Below, piece after piece: positions 1 to 6,987 of a stretch of DNA of 8,472 bases (within the stretch, counting starts at the first letter, position 1; each line of letters opens with the position of its first letter). The DNA lies in NCBI GenBank assembly GCA_938004315.1, contig CALKWG010000117.1:1-8472 (forward strand). Reading direction: 5' to 3'. Origin of the DNA: an uncultured Spirochaetaceae bacterium (GTDB lineage Bacteria > Spirochaetota > Spirochaetia > Treponematales > UBA12059). Under the pieces are notes generated by a model. The model worked only from the letters and a program-made list of their open reading frames with translations. It made no database searches and was not told the DNA's origin. A program made the translations under genes and the position numbers.

Positions 1-96
1 CTCGATGCTTGTCATCACCCTGCAGTGCAATTGCTCGCGCGAGTACCCTCGCGAATAACCTTACGGTTTTCTGCGCAATAGCCACATTAGGGAAGC

Positions 97-128
97 TGCT
101 GACAAAGGCGCTTTCGCCTTTGTCAGCA
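97..128 (-). terminator. Perfect 14-bp hairpin after jetD, possible terminator
   Basis: The arm TGCTGACAAAGGCG (97-110) and its exact reverse complement (115-128) enclose a 4-base loop (111-114). The hairpin starts 5 bases beyond the jetD stop, where an operon terminator would sit. No run of T follows on either strand, so it is not a classical intrinsic terminator. It could instead be an mRNA 3'-end stabiliser, a factor-assisted terminator or a copy of a dispersed palindromic repeat. The stem itself is plain in the sequence; its role is inferred. Confidence 0.45.
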
Positions 129-133
129 CCCTG

Positions 134-1399
134 CTAGGCCAGCGCCTCAGTCAAGGCGGCGCTCGCGTAGGCCTGCGGGATGCGCTCCTGCTCTAGCCTG
201 TTGGCCTTGTTCAGGGCCGCTAGACGCAGGAAGAGGGCCAGCTCGTCTGCGCTTAAGCCCTCCGGGGCCAGGGCCAGGTCGTGCGGGGCGTCGGAGCGGA
301 AGCGGCCGAAGCGCTCGAAGGTCGCCTCGTCCATCATGACCGAGCGGGCGGATGGGAGCCGTCGCCGAAGGCCGGCTAGGATGCGTAGCCCGTGACTATC
401 GATATCGCCCCAGTAGACGACGCGCCGCGAGGCCAGCCAGGGTAGGGCGGCCAAGCCCGCGGCGTAACCCGAACCGAAGATCGCCACGGCGCCGCGCATG
501 GCGGGGGTGGACAGGAACAGCTCGAGGTTCGAGAAGCTAGCCTTGTTCTCTACGATGAGCGCGCTCGTAAGCTCCGGGAGCTCCAGGCGCGCGAGCTCCG
601 AGGGCGGGAGGGCCAGGTCGCGTATGCCCAGGAGGCGCGCGGACGCTAGCTCGGCGTCCAGGATGCGGACGCGGACGAGGGCTTCGGGCCGGCGCAGGCC
701 ATGGCGCTCGGCGAAGCTACGGCGTCGCAGCGGGCGCGGAGAGCTCGCCTCATCGCGGCCGGCCGCTTCCGCTTCCGGCTCGTCCGCCGCCGGCGCCTCC
801 GGCGCGGCCGCCTCCGTAGCCGCGGCGGCGAGCTCGGCGAGGATCTCGTCAAGGATAGCTTCGTTATTTTCTATAAACTTCGTATCCTCGACCGCGGGGA
901 CCTCGCGGAGGTAGAGGCCGGAGGCCGGGTTGTCGCGGAACCAGACGGCCGCCTTGATCAGGTCCTCCCAGCGATCGGCCGCCGCCGCTATCCTCTCGGG
1001 CCGGCGCGCGACCCACGCCGCCAGCTCCGGGAAGGCGGCCAGTATCAGGGCCAGGTCGCGCTTGAATCGCCGGGCCTCGGCTCCCTTGCCCAGGAACGAG
1101 AGGTAGGAACCTTCGTCGGGGAAGTAGGCGCCTGAGGGCAGGCGCTGGGCGCCGGCCAGTCGGTCGTTCCTCTCCTCCCAGCGCAGGAGGTAGGAGGCGC
1201 CGGGCCTCGTCTCGGCGCTCGCGACGACGAGTCGCTCCAGCTCCGCGCGGAGCTCGGCCCAGCGCCGGGCCGCCTCGCCGGGCTTGGCCGGCTTGAAGGG
1301 CAGCTCGAGGGGGAAGAATCCCTCTCCCCGGGCGACCGCCCGCAGATAGTCGCGATAGCGCCTCTTGGCCGCGGCCGCGAGCTCCTCGGGGCTCGTCAT
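134..1399 (-). CDS. jetD: Wadjet type I nuclease subunit JetD (DUF3322/DUF2220, Toprim)
   Basis: This is the DNA-cutting subunit of the Wadjet anti-plasmid system, 421 residues long and close to the usual family length. The N-terminal half (about 1-185, DUF3322-like) includes RWEERNDRL (73-81) and the segment ending FIENNEAIL (175-183). The C-terminal half (about 228-421, DUF2220-like) holds the Toprim fold: Glu284 in LIVENK, Asp332 and Asp334 in YWGDIDSHG, and a late conserved RLEQERIP (401-408). Toprim acidic residues bind divalent metal in this family, which is related to topoisomerase VI A/Spo11. Between the halves lies an Ala/Glu/Pro-rich, low-complexity linker (about 188-227), longer than I would expect. 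The ATG overlaps the jetC stop as ATGA, with GGAGA six bases upstream, so translation is probably coupled. By family knowledge JetD acts on circular DNA held by JetABC. The identification is firm; cleavage activity is inferred. Confidence 0.95.
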   Translation of the reverse strand: MTSPEELAAAAKRRYRDYLRAVARGEGFFPLELPFKPAKPGEAARRWAELRAELERLVVASAETRPGASYLLRWEERNDRLAGAQRLPSGAYFPDEGSYLSFLGKGAEARRFKRDLALILAAFPELAAWVARRPERIAAAADRWEDLIKAAVWFRDNPASGLYLREVPAVEDTKFIENNEAILDEILAELAAAATEAAAPEAPAADEPEAEAAGRDEASSPRPLRRRSFAERHGLRRPEALVRVRILDAELASARLLGIRDLALPPSELARLELPELTSALIVENKASFSNLELFLSTPAMRGAVAIFGSGYAAGLAALPWLASRRVVYWGDIDSHGLRILAGLRRRLPSARSVMMDEATFERFGRFRSDAPHDLALAPEGLSADELALFLRLAALNKANRLEQERIPQAYASAALTEALA

Positions 1400-4300
1400 G
1401 CGCCGTCTCCGGCGTCGCCGTCTCCGGCGTCGCCGTCTCCGGGGGTGTCGTTTACGCCGGGGGCGGCGGCCACGGCGCGCCGGGCCTTGCCGTCGCGGTA
1501 TTCCTTGATGCCTATGGTCCTGAGCTCCGATTCGCGCCCCGTGGGATTAGTGACGAGATGGATGGTCTCGACGCTGCCCTCGATGACGCCTATTTTCTGC
1601 AGGGGGGTGACGAGCACGAGCTGTAGCCCTAGGGACTCGAAGAGGCGCAGGCCGTAACGGGTGCTCTCCTCCGAGCCGCGGCCGAAGGCCTCGTCGATCA
1701 CCACGAGCCTGAAGCCGCCCCGCTCGCCTCGGTCGTTCGCGACGCGGTCGGCCCCCGCGCGCGCGCCTTGCCGGTATTGGTAAGCCAGCGCGGACGCCAG
1801 GATGGTGTAGGCCAGCTTCTCCTTCTGCCCGCCCGACTTACCTGAGGAGCTGGAGTAGAACTCCTTCTCGCTCCCGTCCTCCTTGTAGCGCTCGCTGGCG
1901 GTGAAGGTAAACCACGATCGGGCGTCGGTGACCCGCTCGGCCCAGGCTCGGTCGGCCGCGCTCTCGCCCGCCAGCCGGGCCAGGAGGGCCTTGACGCGAG
2001 TGAATTTATCTTCGCTGTACAGTTCGTCGTCTCCCATGGTGTTCTCGAGGCAGCGCCGGAGCTCGGCCCGGAATTCTCGTACGTCGGGGTCCTCGCGCCG
2101 CTCGGCGGCCAGGCAGATGTAGGTGCCCGGATTGTATTCCACGGCGGCCAAGGGCTCGTTGATGGCGTCTATCGCCCGCTTGATAGCCTGGGCGTCCTCG
2201 TCGAGCTCGGTTTGGAACAGGGCGATGTCTCGGAGCGTGCTCTCGCGTAGGAGCTGGCGGAAGCGGCCTTCGTAGGCGGGCAAGTCGTCGCCTTCGATCC
2301 GCGAGAGGAGGGCGATGTAACCTTCGATCGCGCCGAGCTTGGCTTCGAGCTCCGCCTCGCGCTCCGGATATCGCGCCAGGAACTCCAGCATCCGCTTCTG
2401 CAGGCTCGTCCTCAAGTCGGAGTCGCGCCGCTCGACGGTGCTGCGGCGGCTTTCCATGCGCCGCCTCGCCTCGGTTTGCCAGGACCCGTGGTCGGCCAGG
2501 CCCGGCCCCAGGGGCAGCCCGATGCCGCGGAGGTATTCCTCTATCTCCTGATAGTACTCGGTAGCCTCCGGCGCGGCCGCGGCGGCCGAGCGGCATTCAT
2601 CGAGCTTTTGCCGTCGCTCCGCCGCCTGGTTTTTTATGCCGCCTATCGCGGCGCTTCGTTCCTGCAGGGCGCGATCGAAGGCCGCGATCTCACGTTTAAC
2701 CGCCTCCCAAGCCTCCTTGAGCTTGGATAGCTGGTCGGAGCTGCGCTCGAGCTCGTCGCGCTCGGCCTTGAGCGCGGCGTAGCGCTTGGTCGCGGCGTCC
2801 AGGTCTAGCTCGTCCCAATCCTCGAAGCGCAGGGCGTCGACGACGAGATCGCGCCGCCTCGCGGCCGCCGCCACCGCCCGCTCGGCGGCGGCCAGGGCGG
2901 CCTCCGCGTCGGCCCTGGCGCGCGCGGCGTCCGCCCGGTCCCGCTCGAGCAGGGCTATCTTATCGGCGTTCGACCAACCGAGGACGAAGCGACGCGGGTC
3001 GGCGGATTCTTGCTCGTCGTCCTTTTCATAGGCGATCTTCCCTGACTTAAGGAGCCCGGAACGCAGGGCCGCGTCGGGGAAGCGGTGGAATTCGTCCAGG
3101 CTATCGCAGCGCTCGTGCGGGGCCGCCTTGGCGAGCTCCGACTCGAGCAGGGCCCGGTTCGGCGCGTCGGGCTTGAGCTCTACGGCGCGCGCCAGGGCGC
3201 GAGCGCCGAGGCGCGGCGCGGCCGGGGCCTCGTCCGGCATGCGCAGGAAGCGGAGCCTCGAGCCCAGGGGCCGTTCGTCTGCCCAGGCGGCGGCCTCTTT
3301 GTGCCGGCCCTCGGGAACCAGGACCGAGAGCGCCAGGCGGCGGAGCGCCCGTTCGGCCGCTCCCTCCCAGGCCCGTTCGTCCTTGGCCACCCGCATGAAC
3401 TGGCCGGCGAAGGGTAGCTCCTCGGGCTCAAGGCCTAGGGCCGCGGCCAGCTCGTCGCGTAGGCGCGCGGCGCGCGCCGGGATGGCGTTCGTCCGGCCGC
3501 GCAGGGACGCTAGCTCGTCCTCTATCTCGGCGACGCGCTTGGCCCGCTCCGAACGCTCTAAGTAGAGCCGGTCGCGTTCGTCGCTGAGGCCTTGGCGCTT
3601 AGACTCGATGGCGCTTAATTCCGAGGCGAGCCGCGCGCGCGCCTCGCCGAAGGCGGCGGCGCTTCCGGGGAGCGGGAAGCCGAGCTCGGCCAGCGGCTCG
3701 CGATATCGGGCCTGGGCGCCCTTACGCCGATCGCGTTCTTCGGCGGCGCGGCCGAGCTCGGCCTCGAGCTCGGTCAGGCGCCTGCCAGCCTCTGAGTTGT
3801 CGATGGCCGAGCGGAGGCGCGACTCGTCCTCGCGCTTAACGGCCAGCTCGTCCCGGACGCGGTCGCGCTCGGCCTCGGCGGCCCGAAGCTCCTTATCCAA
3901 GCGCGCGATCTCCTTCTCAAGGAGCGGAATCAGGCGCGCTATCGCGTAGAAGGGCAGGGCCTGGGCCATGAGCTCCAGGCGCTCCTTCTGGGCGACGAGC
4001 TCCAGGTGCTCGCGGCCTTCGTCGCGTATGGGCAGGAGGGCGTCGCGCTGCAGTCGGCAGCTCTCGACGGCGTCGTGCGCCGCGCGCAGGGTGTCGAAAT
4101 TCTTCAAGAGCTCGCGGACGCGCTCGGCCGCGCCCGTGGGTTCGAGCATGTGCCCGCGTATGAAGTCGTCCAGGTCGCCTATGGTCTTCATAGAGACGGT
4201 CTGGTTGAACAGCTCCACCGCCTTGTCGCCCATGCCCATGGCGGCCTTGAACGAGGCGGCGTAGTCGCTGTAGGAATCGAAGGCCTCGGTATTCGGCGCC

Positions 4301-4821
4301 TGCCTGAGCCTCTTCTTGAAGGCCGCGCCGTCGCCCGAGAAATCGGCGAAATCCTTGAGCGTGGAGAGGCGGCGGCCCGAGCAGACGTAGAGCCGCTGCA
4401 CCTCGCCGCCCTTGATCCAGCGTAGCTGGGCCAGCGATAAGAGGCGGGCGTCGCGGCCGTCCTTGAAGACGGCCAATATCACCGAGTAGCTGCCTTCGTC
4501 GCGCAGGTAGACCGGCCTGGCGGCGGCGTAGGCCTCGTCGCGCGCGCTGCGGAACTCGCCTAGGACGTAGCTCTTGTCGGTGCGCTCGCGCCGCTCCGCG
4601 CCGGCGGCTTTGTTGTAGGTAAGCTTCTGCGGCGGCACGATCAGGGTGGACAGCGCGTCCACCCAGGTGGACTTGCCCGAGCCTATGTCGCCGGTGACCA
4701 GGGCGTTGCCGCAGCCGAAGGGGAAGCTCCACACCATGCGCCCGAAGGTGCCCCAGTTGTACAGCTCCATCGCGTCCAGGCGGAAGCCGGGCAGTCCGTC
4801 CGACAGCTCGAGCTCACTCAT
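1396..4821 (-). CDS. jetC: Wadjet type I SMC-like ATPase JetC (MksB/SbcC-type)
   Basis: This is the motor subunit of the Wadjet complex, an SMC-type ABC ATPase of 1141 residues with the chosen start, a usual length for the family. The N-terminal head has Walker A GDIGSGKST (44-52, Lys50), then a conserved block FNQTVSMKTIGDLDDF (205-220). A charged coiled coil fills about 250-445. A compact hinge-like domain lies at about 446-620, including FAGQFMRV (471-478) and DERAWEGA (481-488). A return coiled coil follows. The C-terminal head has the signature SGGQKEK (996-1002) and Walker B LVVIDEAF with Asp1043 and Glu1044. The tail is an Asp/Gly/Ala repeat. I chose the ATG at 4821 because GGAGG (4827-4831) sits five bases upstream; an in-frame ATG at 4836 would add five residues and has no such site. 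The start overlaps the jetB stop by 8 bases. By family knowledge JetC dimerises and extrudes DNA with JetA and JetB. Confidence 0.97.
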   Translation of the reverse strand: MSELELSDGLPGFRLDAMELYNWGTFGRMVWSFPFGCGNALVTGDIGSGKSTWVDALSTLIVPPQKLTYNKAAGAERRERTDKSYVLGEFRSARDEAYAAARPVYLRDEGSYSVILAVFKDGRDARLLSLAQLRWIKGGEVQRLYVCSGRRLSTLKDFADFSGDGAAFKKRLRQAPNTEAFDSYSDYAASFKAAMGMGDKAVELFNQTVSMKTIGDLDDFIRGHMLEPTGAAERVRELLKNFDTLRAAHDAVESCRLQRDALLPIRDEGREHLELVAQKERLELMAQALPFYAIARLIPLLEKEIARLDKELRAAEAERDRVRDELAVKREDESRLRSAIDNSEAGRRLTELEAELGRAAEERDRRKGAQARYREPLAELGFPLPGSAAAFGEARARLASELSAIESKRQGLSDERDRLYLERSERAKRVAEIEDELASLRGRTNAIPARAARLRDELAAALGLEPEELPFAGQFMRVAKDERAWEGAAERALRRLALSVLVPEGRHKEAAAWADERPLGSRLRFLRMPDEAPAAPRLGARALARAVELKPDAPNRALLESELAKAAPHERCDSLDEFHRFPDAALRSGLLKSGKIAYEKDDEQESADPRRFVLGWSNADKIALLERDRADAARARADAEAALAAAERAVAAAARRRDLVVDALRFEDWDELDLDAATKRYAALKAERDELERSSDQLSKLKEAWEAVKREIAAFDRALQERSAAIGGIKNQAAERRQKLDECRSAAAAAPEATEYYQEIEEYLRGIGLPLGPGLADHGSWQTEARRRMESRRSTVERRDSDLRTSLQKRMLEFLARYPEREAELEAKLGAIEGYIALLSRIEGDDLPAYEGRFRQLLRESTLRDIALFQTELDEDAQAIKRAIDAINEPLAAVEYNPGTYICLAAERREDPDVREFRAELRRCLENTMGDDELYSEDKFTRVKALLARLAGESAADRAWAERVTDARSWFTFTASERYKEDGSEKEFYSSSSGKSGGQKEKLAYTILASALAYQYRQGARAGADRVANDRGERGGFRLVVIDEAFGRGSEESTRYGLRLFESLGLQLVLVTPLQKIGVIEGSVETIHLVTNPTGRESELRTIGIKEYRDGKARRAVAAAPGVNDTPGDGDAGDGDAGDGA
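1402..1442 (-). repeat. 15-bp tandem repeat at the jetC 3' end, carrying the jetD ribosome binding site
   Basis: On the plus strand the unit GCCGTCTCCGGCGTC occurs at 1402-1416 and 1417-1431, followed by an exact 11-base partial copy at 1432-1442. Read on the minus strand it encodes the repetitive Asp/Gly/Ala tail of JetC (DGDAG units). Each copy contains GGAGAC. The copy nearest jetD places GGAGA (1406-1410) six bases before the jetD ATG, so the repeat also forms the jetD Shine-Dalgarno site. The 15-bp unit is a multiple of three, so a gain or loss of units would keep JetC in frame. Confidence 0.85.
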
Positions 4822-5428
4822 CGTCGCCTCCGGCATGTTCCTTGAGCCGCGCCGCCGCCTCGCCCAGGACGCGCGGCGTGATCTTATGCTTGAGGAGCGG
4901 CGTCACCTCGTACTCGTCCGAGCCGGCCTTGATGGGGCGTATAAAGCCGTACTGTGCCAGGCGGTTGACCTGCGCGTCCAGGGCGTCGGCCTGCTTGGCC
5001 TCGTTGCTCTTCTTGGGCAGATAGGGCAGGGCCAGCTCGCGTATGCGCGCGCGGCTAAGCACGAGCCGAGCCGCGCCCTCGCCCGAGGCCTCGAAGCGGT
5101 ACAGCTCCTCAAGGAGGAGCACGCAGAGGAGGGACGCGGTATACGGAAGCTCGCGACGGGCCACGAGCTCAGGTAGGCCGTCGTCGGGCGCCTCGTCCTC
5201 TTCGACGCCCGGCGAGCCGGCCTCCGCTTCGGCCGAGCCGGGGCGGCGGCGGCGCAGGAAGGCCAGGCCGTCGGCCTCGGCCAGGACGAGCTCCAGGCCG
5301 AGCTGGGACATATACTCGTCGACCGCGCGCCGGTGACGGAGGGCCAGGTCCCAGGCCTCGGCGTCGTCGGCGTAGAGCGGGCCCTTGAGCAGCTTGATCA
5401 GGACGGGGGCGTAAGGCGCTAGGCTCAC
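4814..5428 (-). CDS. jetB: Wadjet type I kite-like subunit JetB (DUF4194, MksE-like)
   Basis: This is the small accessory subunit of the Wadjet SMC complex, 204 residues long and predicted cytoplasmic. The N-terminal helix-rich part begins SLAPYAPVLIKLLKGPLY (2-19), the usual opening of DUF4194 proteins, and runs to GLAFLRRRR (54-62). An acidic, probably disordered insert (about 63-84, GSAEAEAG to EEDEAPDD) follows. The second half (about 88-190) includes LPYTASLLCVLLLEELY (94-110) and a winged-helix-like segment ending QYGFIRPI (159-166) and YEVTPLLKHKI (173-183). The start is GTG at 5428: GGAGGT lies six bases upstream, and the codon overlaps the jetA stop as GTGA. A longer in-frame ORF reaches 5602, but its extra residues are a shadow of jetA. 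In related SMC systems kite proteins bind the kleisin and DNA, so JetB probably bridges JetA to the JetC heads. Confidence 0.93.
   Translation of the reverse strand: MSLAPYAPVLIKLLKGPLYADDAEAWDLALRHRRAVDEYMSQLGLELVLAEADGLAFLRRRRPGSAEAEAGSPGVEEDEAPDDGLPELVARRELPYTASLLCVLLLEELYRFEASGEGAARLVLSRARIRELALPYLPKKSNEAKQADALDAQVNRLAQYGFIRPIKAGSDEYEVTPLLKHKITPRVLGEAAARLKEHAGGDDE
4827..4831 (-). promoter_or_regulatory. Ribosome binding site of jetC
   Basis: GGAGG on the minus strand lies five bases before the ATG at 4821. It decides the jetC start: the upstream in-frame ATG at 4836 would place this site inside the coding sequence. It lies within the last codons of jetB, as expected for coupled translation. 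Confidence 0.8.
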
Positions 5429-6897
5429 GGCTGGACCTCCGCTAAGAAGATGGGGTCGGGGCAATCGGCCAGGATGGACGAGCCGCGGGCCAGGTTGTCG
5501 GCCTCCACGAGGCTGCGACGCTCGGCCTGGGCGATCGACGGCGCGATCGAGGCCAGGCGCAGGTAGCCGACGAGCTCGGCCGCGCCGCGTGTCGGCCGCC
5601 ATCGGGCGGCCAGCTCGGAGACGCCGACCTGGCCGAGTTCCGTCAGGGCGGCGCGCAGGCGATCGGCCAGCTCGCCGAGCTCCACCAGCTCCTGGTCGTA
5701 GAGCTCGTCGGTACGAGCGGAGCCCGAGCCCAGGGCGGCGGGCGCCTCGCCGATGACGACCGGCTCCTCGGGCCGGTAGAGCGGCCTGTCCATGACGAGA
5801 TTGAGCTCAGGCTCCCCTTCGATTACCAGGAAGGCGCGGGACGAAGGCGGGTCGTCCCGCGCGGCCAGGGCCAGGCGCTTGATCCTGTCGATATAGGAGG
5901 CGGCCAACTTGGCTTCTCGCCTAGCCCGCTCGTCCAGGAAATTCTTCAGCTCCTCGTGCAGTCGGTGCGTCATGCGCTGCACCCGCGCCCCCGCCGCCAC
6001 GAGCCTGGCGTCCAGGCTGTCGAGCGGGAAGGAGCGCTTGGCGGCTTTGACCGCGTCCAGGCCCAGGACGCGCTCGACTAAGGCGGCCAGCTCGTCGCGC
6101 GTGTCCAGGGACATGAGGTAGGCCCAGAAGGCCTGGAAGCTCTTACCCTGGTCGCTGGCCATGATCGCGTCGCGGTGCTCGAAGAGCTCCTTAAGGACGC
6201 GGCCGCGCGCGCCCTCCGAGGCGATGATGCGCTCCTTGGTCTCCCGGTCGAGCTCGCGTAAATTCTCCTCGATCTGCTTGAAGTCGGCCAGGAGCCTCCG
6301 GGCGGCGTCCTCGATGGCGTAGTAGCGCTCGGCGACGCGCGTGTCGTCCAAGCGCTCGGCCTCGCCGCGGTCCAGCCGGGCCAGCTCGTCGTCCAAGGCC
6401 GCCCGCTGCCGCAGGAGCTCGGCTCGCCGTTCCTCGGGATCGAAGGCCGCGCCGTAGGCCAGCTCGCGTAGGCCGTCGGCCAGGGCCTTGAGCCGCGACT
6501 CGGCGCCGACGAAGCCGCGGCCCGAGAGCTCGGCGATCCATTCTAAGGCCCTCTCCGTAGCCGGCGTCAGGTCGTAGCAGGCCTCCGCCGCGTCCTGCGG
6601 GTAGTATTTCCGCAGGAAGCCCTCGTTGGCCCAGGCGTCCAGGTAGGCCGATACGTCCGCCCGCGACGCTCCGCGGCCGAGGGCCTCGTCCTCGCCGGAG
6701 AGGCGCAGGAGCTCGGCGTAGGCCGCCAAGGCTTCGCCGAGCTCGGCCTGGCCGATGTCGGCCCGGTGGCGCAGCTTGAATTGTTCGTGCAAAAAGCCGA
6801 GCATAAAGGCCGCGCCGTCTTTGCGAAGGATGCGGAAGGCGGCCTGGGTTTCGAGGCGGTAGCGTATCTCGTAGTAGTCCAGTTTGTTTTCAGGCAT
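5425..6897 (-). CDS. jetA: Wadjet type I kleisin-like subunit JetA (DUF3375, MksF-like)
   Basis: This is the first gene of the operon and encodes the kleisin-like subunit that links the JetC heads; 490 residues is normal for DUF3375 proteins. Recognisable blocks in order are YLDAWA (85-90), FLRKYYP (94-100), YDLTPATE (108-115), FVGAESRL (129-136), a charged coiled-coil stretch (about 152-232), DQGKSFQAFW (249-258), MDRPLY (369-374), ELVGYL (441-446) and the C-terminal CPDPIFL (479-485). I chose the ATG at 6897 (MPENKLDYYE), where the family-like sequence begins. The frame stays open to an ATG at 6996, but that extension crosses the divergent intergenic region, reaches into the neighbouring gene and is Gly/Arg-rich. 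No clear Shine-Dalgarno precedes 6897 (nor the in-frame ATG at 6912), so the exact start is less certain than the identity. The stop overlaps jetB as GTGA. DUF3375 in this position marks type I Wadjet. Confidence 0.95.
   Translation of the reverse strand: MPENKLDYYEIRYRLETQAAFRILRKDGAAFMLGFLHEQFKLRHRADIGQAELGEALAAYAELLRLSGEDEALGRGASRADVSAYLDAWANEGFLRKYYPQDAAEACYDLTPATERALEWIAELSGRGFVGAESRLKALADGLRELAYGAAFDPEERRAELLRQRAALDDELARLDRGEAERLDDTRVAERYYAIEDAARRLLADFKQIEENLRELDRETKERIIASEGARGRVLKELFEHRDAIMASDQGKSFQAFWAYLMSLDTRDELAALVERVLGLDAVKAAKRSFPLDSLDARLVAAGARVQRMTHRLHEELKNFLDERARREAKLAASYIDRIKRLALAARDDPPSSRAFLVIEGEPELNLVMDRPLYRPEEPVVIGEAPAALGSGSARTDELYDQELVELGELADRLRAALTELGQVGVSELAARWRPTRGAAELVGYLRLASIAPSIAQAERRSLVEADNLARGSSILADCPDPIFLAEVQP
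5435..5440 (-). promoter_or_regulatory. Ribosome binding site of jetB
   Basis: GGAGGT on the minus strand lies six bases before the GTG at 5428. It supports this non-ATG start over any of the upstream in-frame ATG codons within jetA. It lies in the last codons of jetA. Confidence 0.8.
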
Positions 6898-6987
6898 CGG
6901 CGCGGCAAGCATAGCATGCGGGGGCGGCTCCCGCCAGCTTCGTCGTCGCCCCGCCGCGCCGCGGCCGCTTCCCCGAAAGGACGCCTT
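6898..6987. promoter_or_regulatory. Divergent intergenic region between jetA and the phosphoesterase gene
   Basis: This 90-bp gap must hold the jetA promoter and probably the promoter of the plus-strand pair. Most of it is very GC-rich. The one AT-richer island is about 6906-6918 and contains the palindrome GCATGC (6914-6919). On the minus strand TATGCT (6913 down to 6908) resembles a -10 box and ends ten bases before the jetA ATG, which would give a near-leaderless message. No good -35 box lies at the right spacing. I see no convincing operator. The location is sound; the specific elements are weak. Confidence 0.35.
6976..6980 (+). promoter_or_regulatory. Ribosome binding site of the phosphoesterase gene
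   Basis: AAAGG lies seven bases before the ATG at 6988. It supports this start over the long upstream extension of the same open frame (to 6766), which would run antisense into jetA. Confidence 0.6.

Noticed and set aside
1..15. Possible minus-strand gene start (ATG at 15, reading MTSIE to the edge)
   Set aside because: Only five codons are visible and no well-spaced ribosome site precedes it, so it cannot be supported.
2006..2596. Minus-strand open frame of 196 codons inside jetC
   Set aside because: It is another frame-shifted shadow of the jetC coiled coil with Arg/Gly/Ala-biased composition and no start signal.
3917..4732. Long minus-strand open frame of 271 codons inside jetC
   Set aside because: It is a shifted reading of jetC, rich in Arg, Pro and Gly, with no family motif. 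High GC makes such stop-free shadows common.
5429..5602. N-terminal extension of jetB within jetA
   Set aside because: The extra residues are Arg/Pro/Gly-rich shadow sequence. The GTG at 5428 with GGAGGT upstream and a DUF4194-like opening is far better.
134..6897. Very frequent GGCCAGG/CCAGG words on the plus strand
   Set aside because: They reflect Leu-Ala codon pairs (CTGGCC) in Ala/Leu-rich coiled-coil proteins read on the minus strand, not a repeat family or a Chi-like array.
6920..6936. Small GC-rich hairpin GGCGG/CCGCC in the divergent region
   Set aside because: The stem is only five base pairs and is expected by chance in sequence this rich in G and C.
6766..6987. N-terminal extension of the phosphoesterase frame, antisense to jetA
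   Set aside because: It overlaps jetA on the opposite strand. AAAGG at 6976-6980 and a family-like N terminus support the start at 6988.
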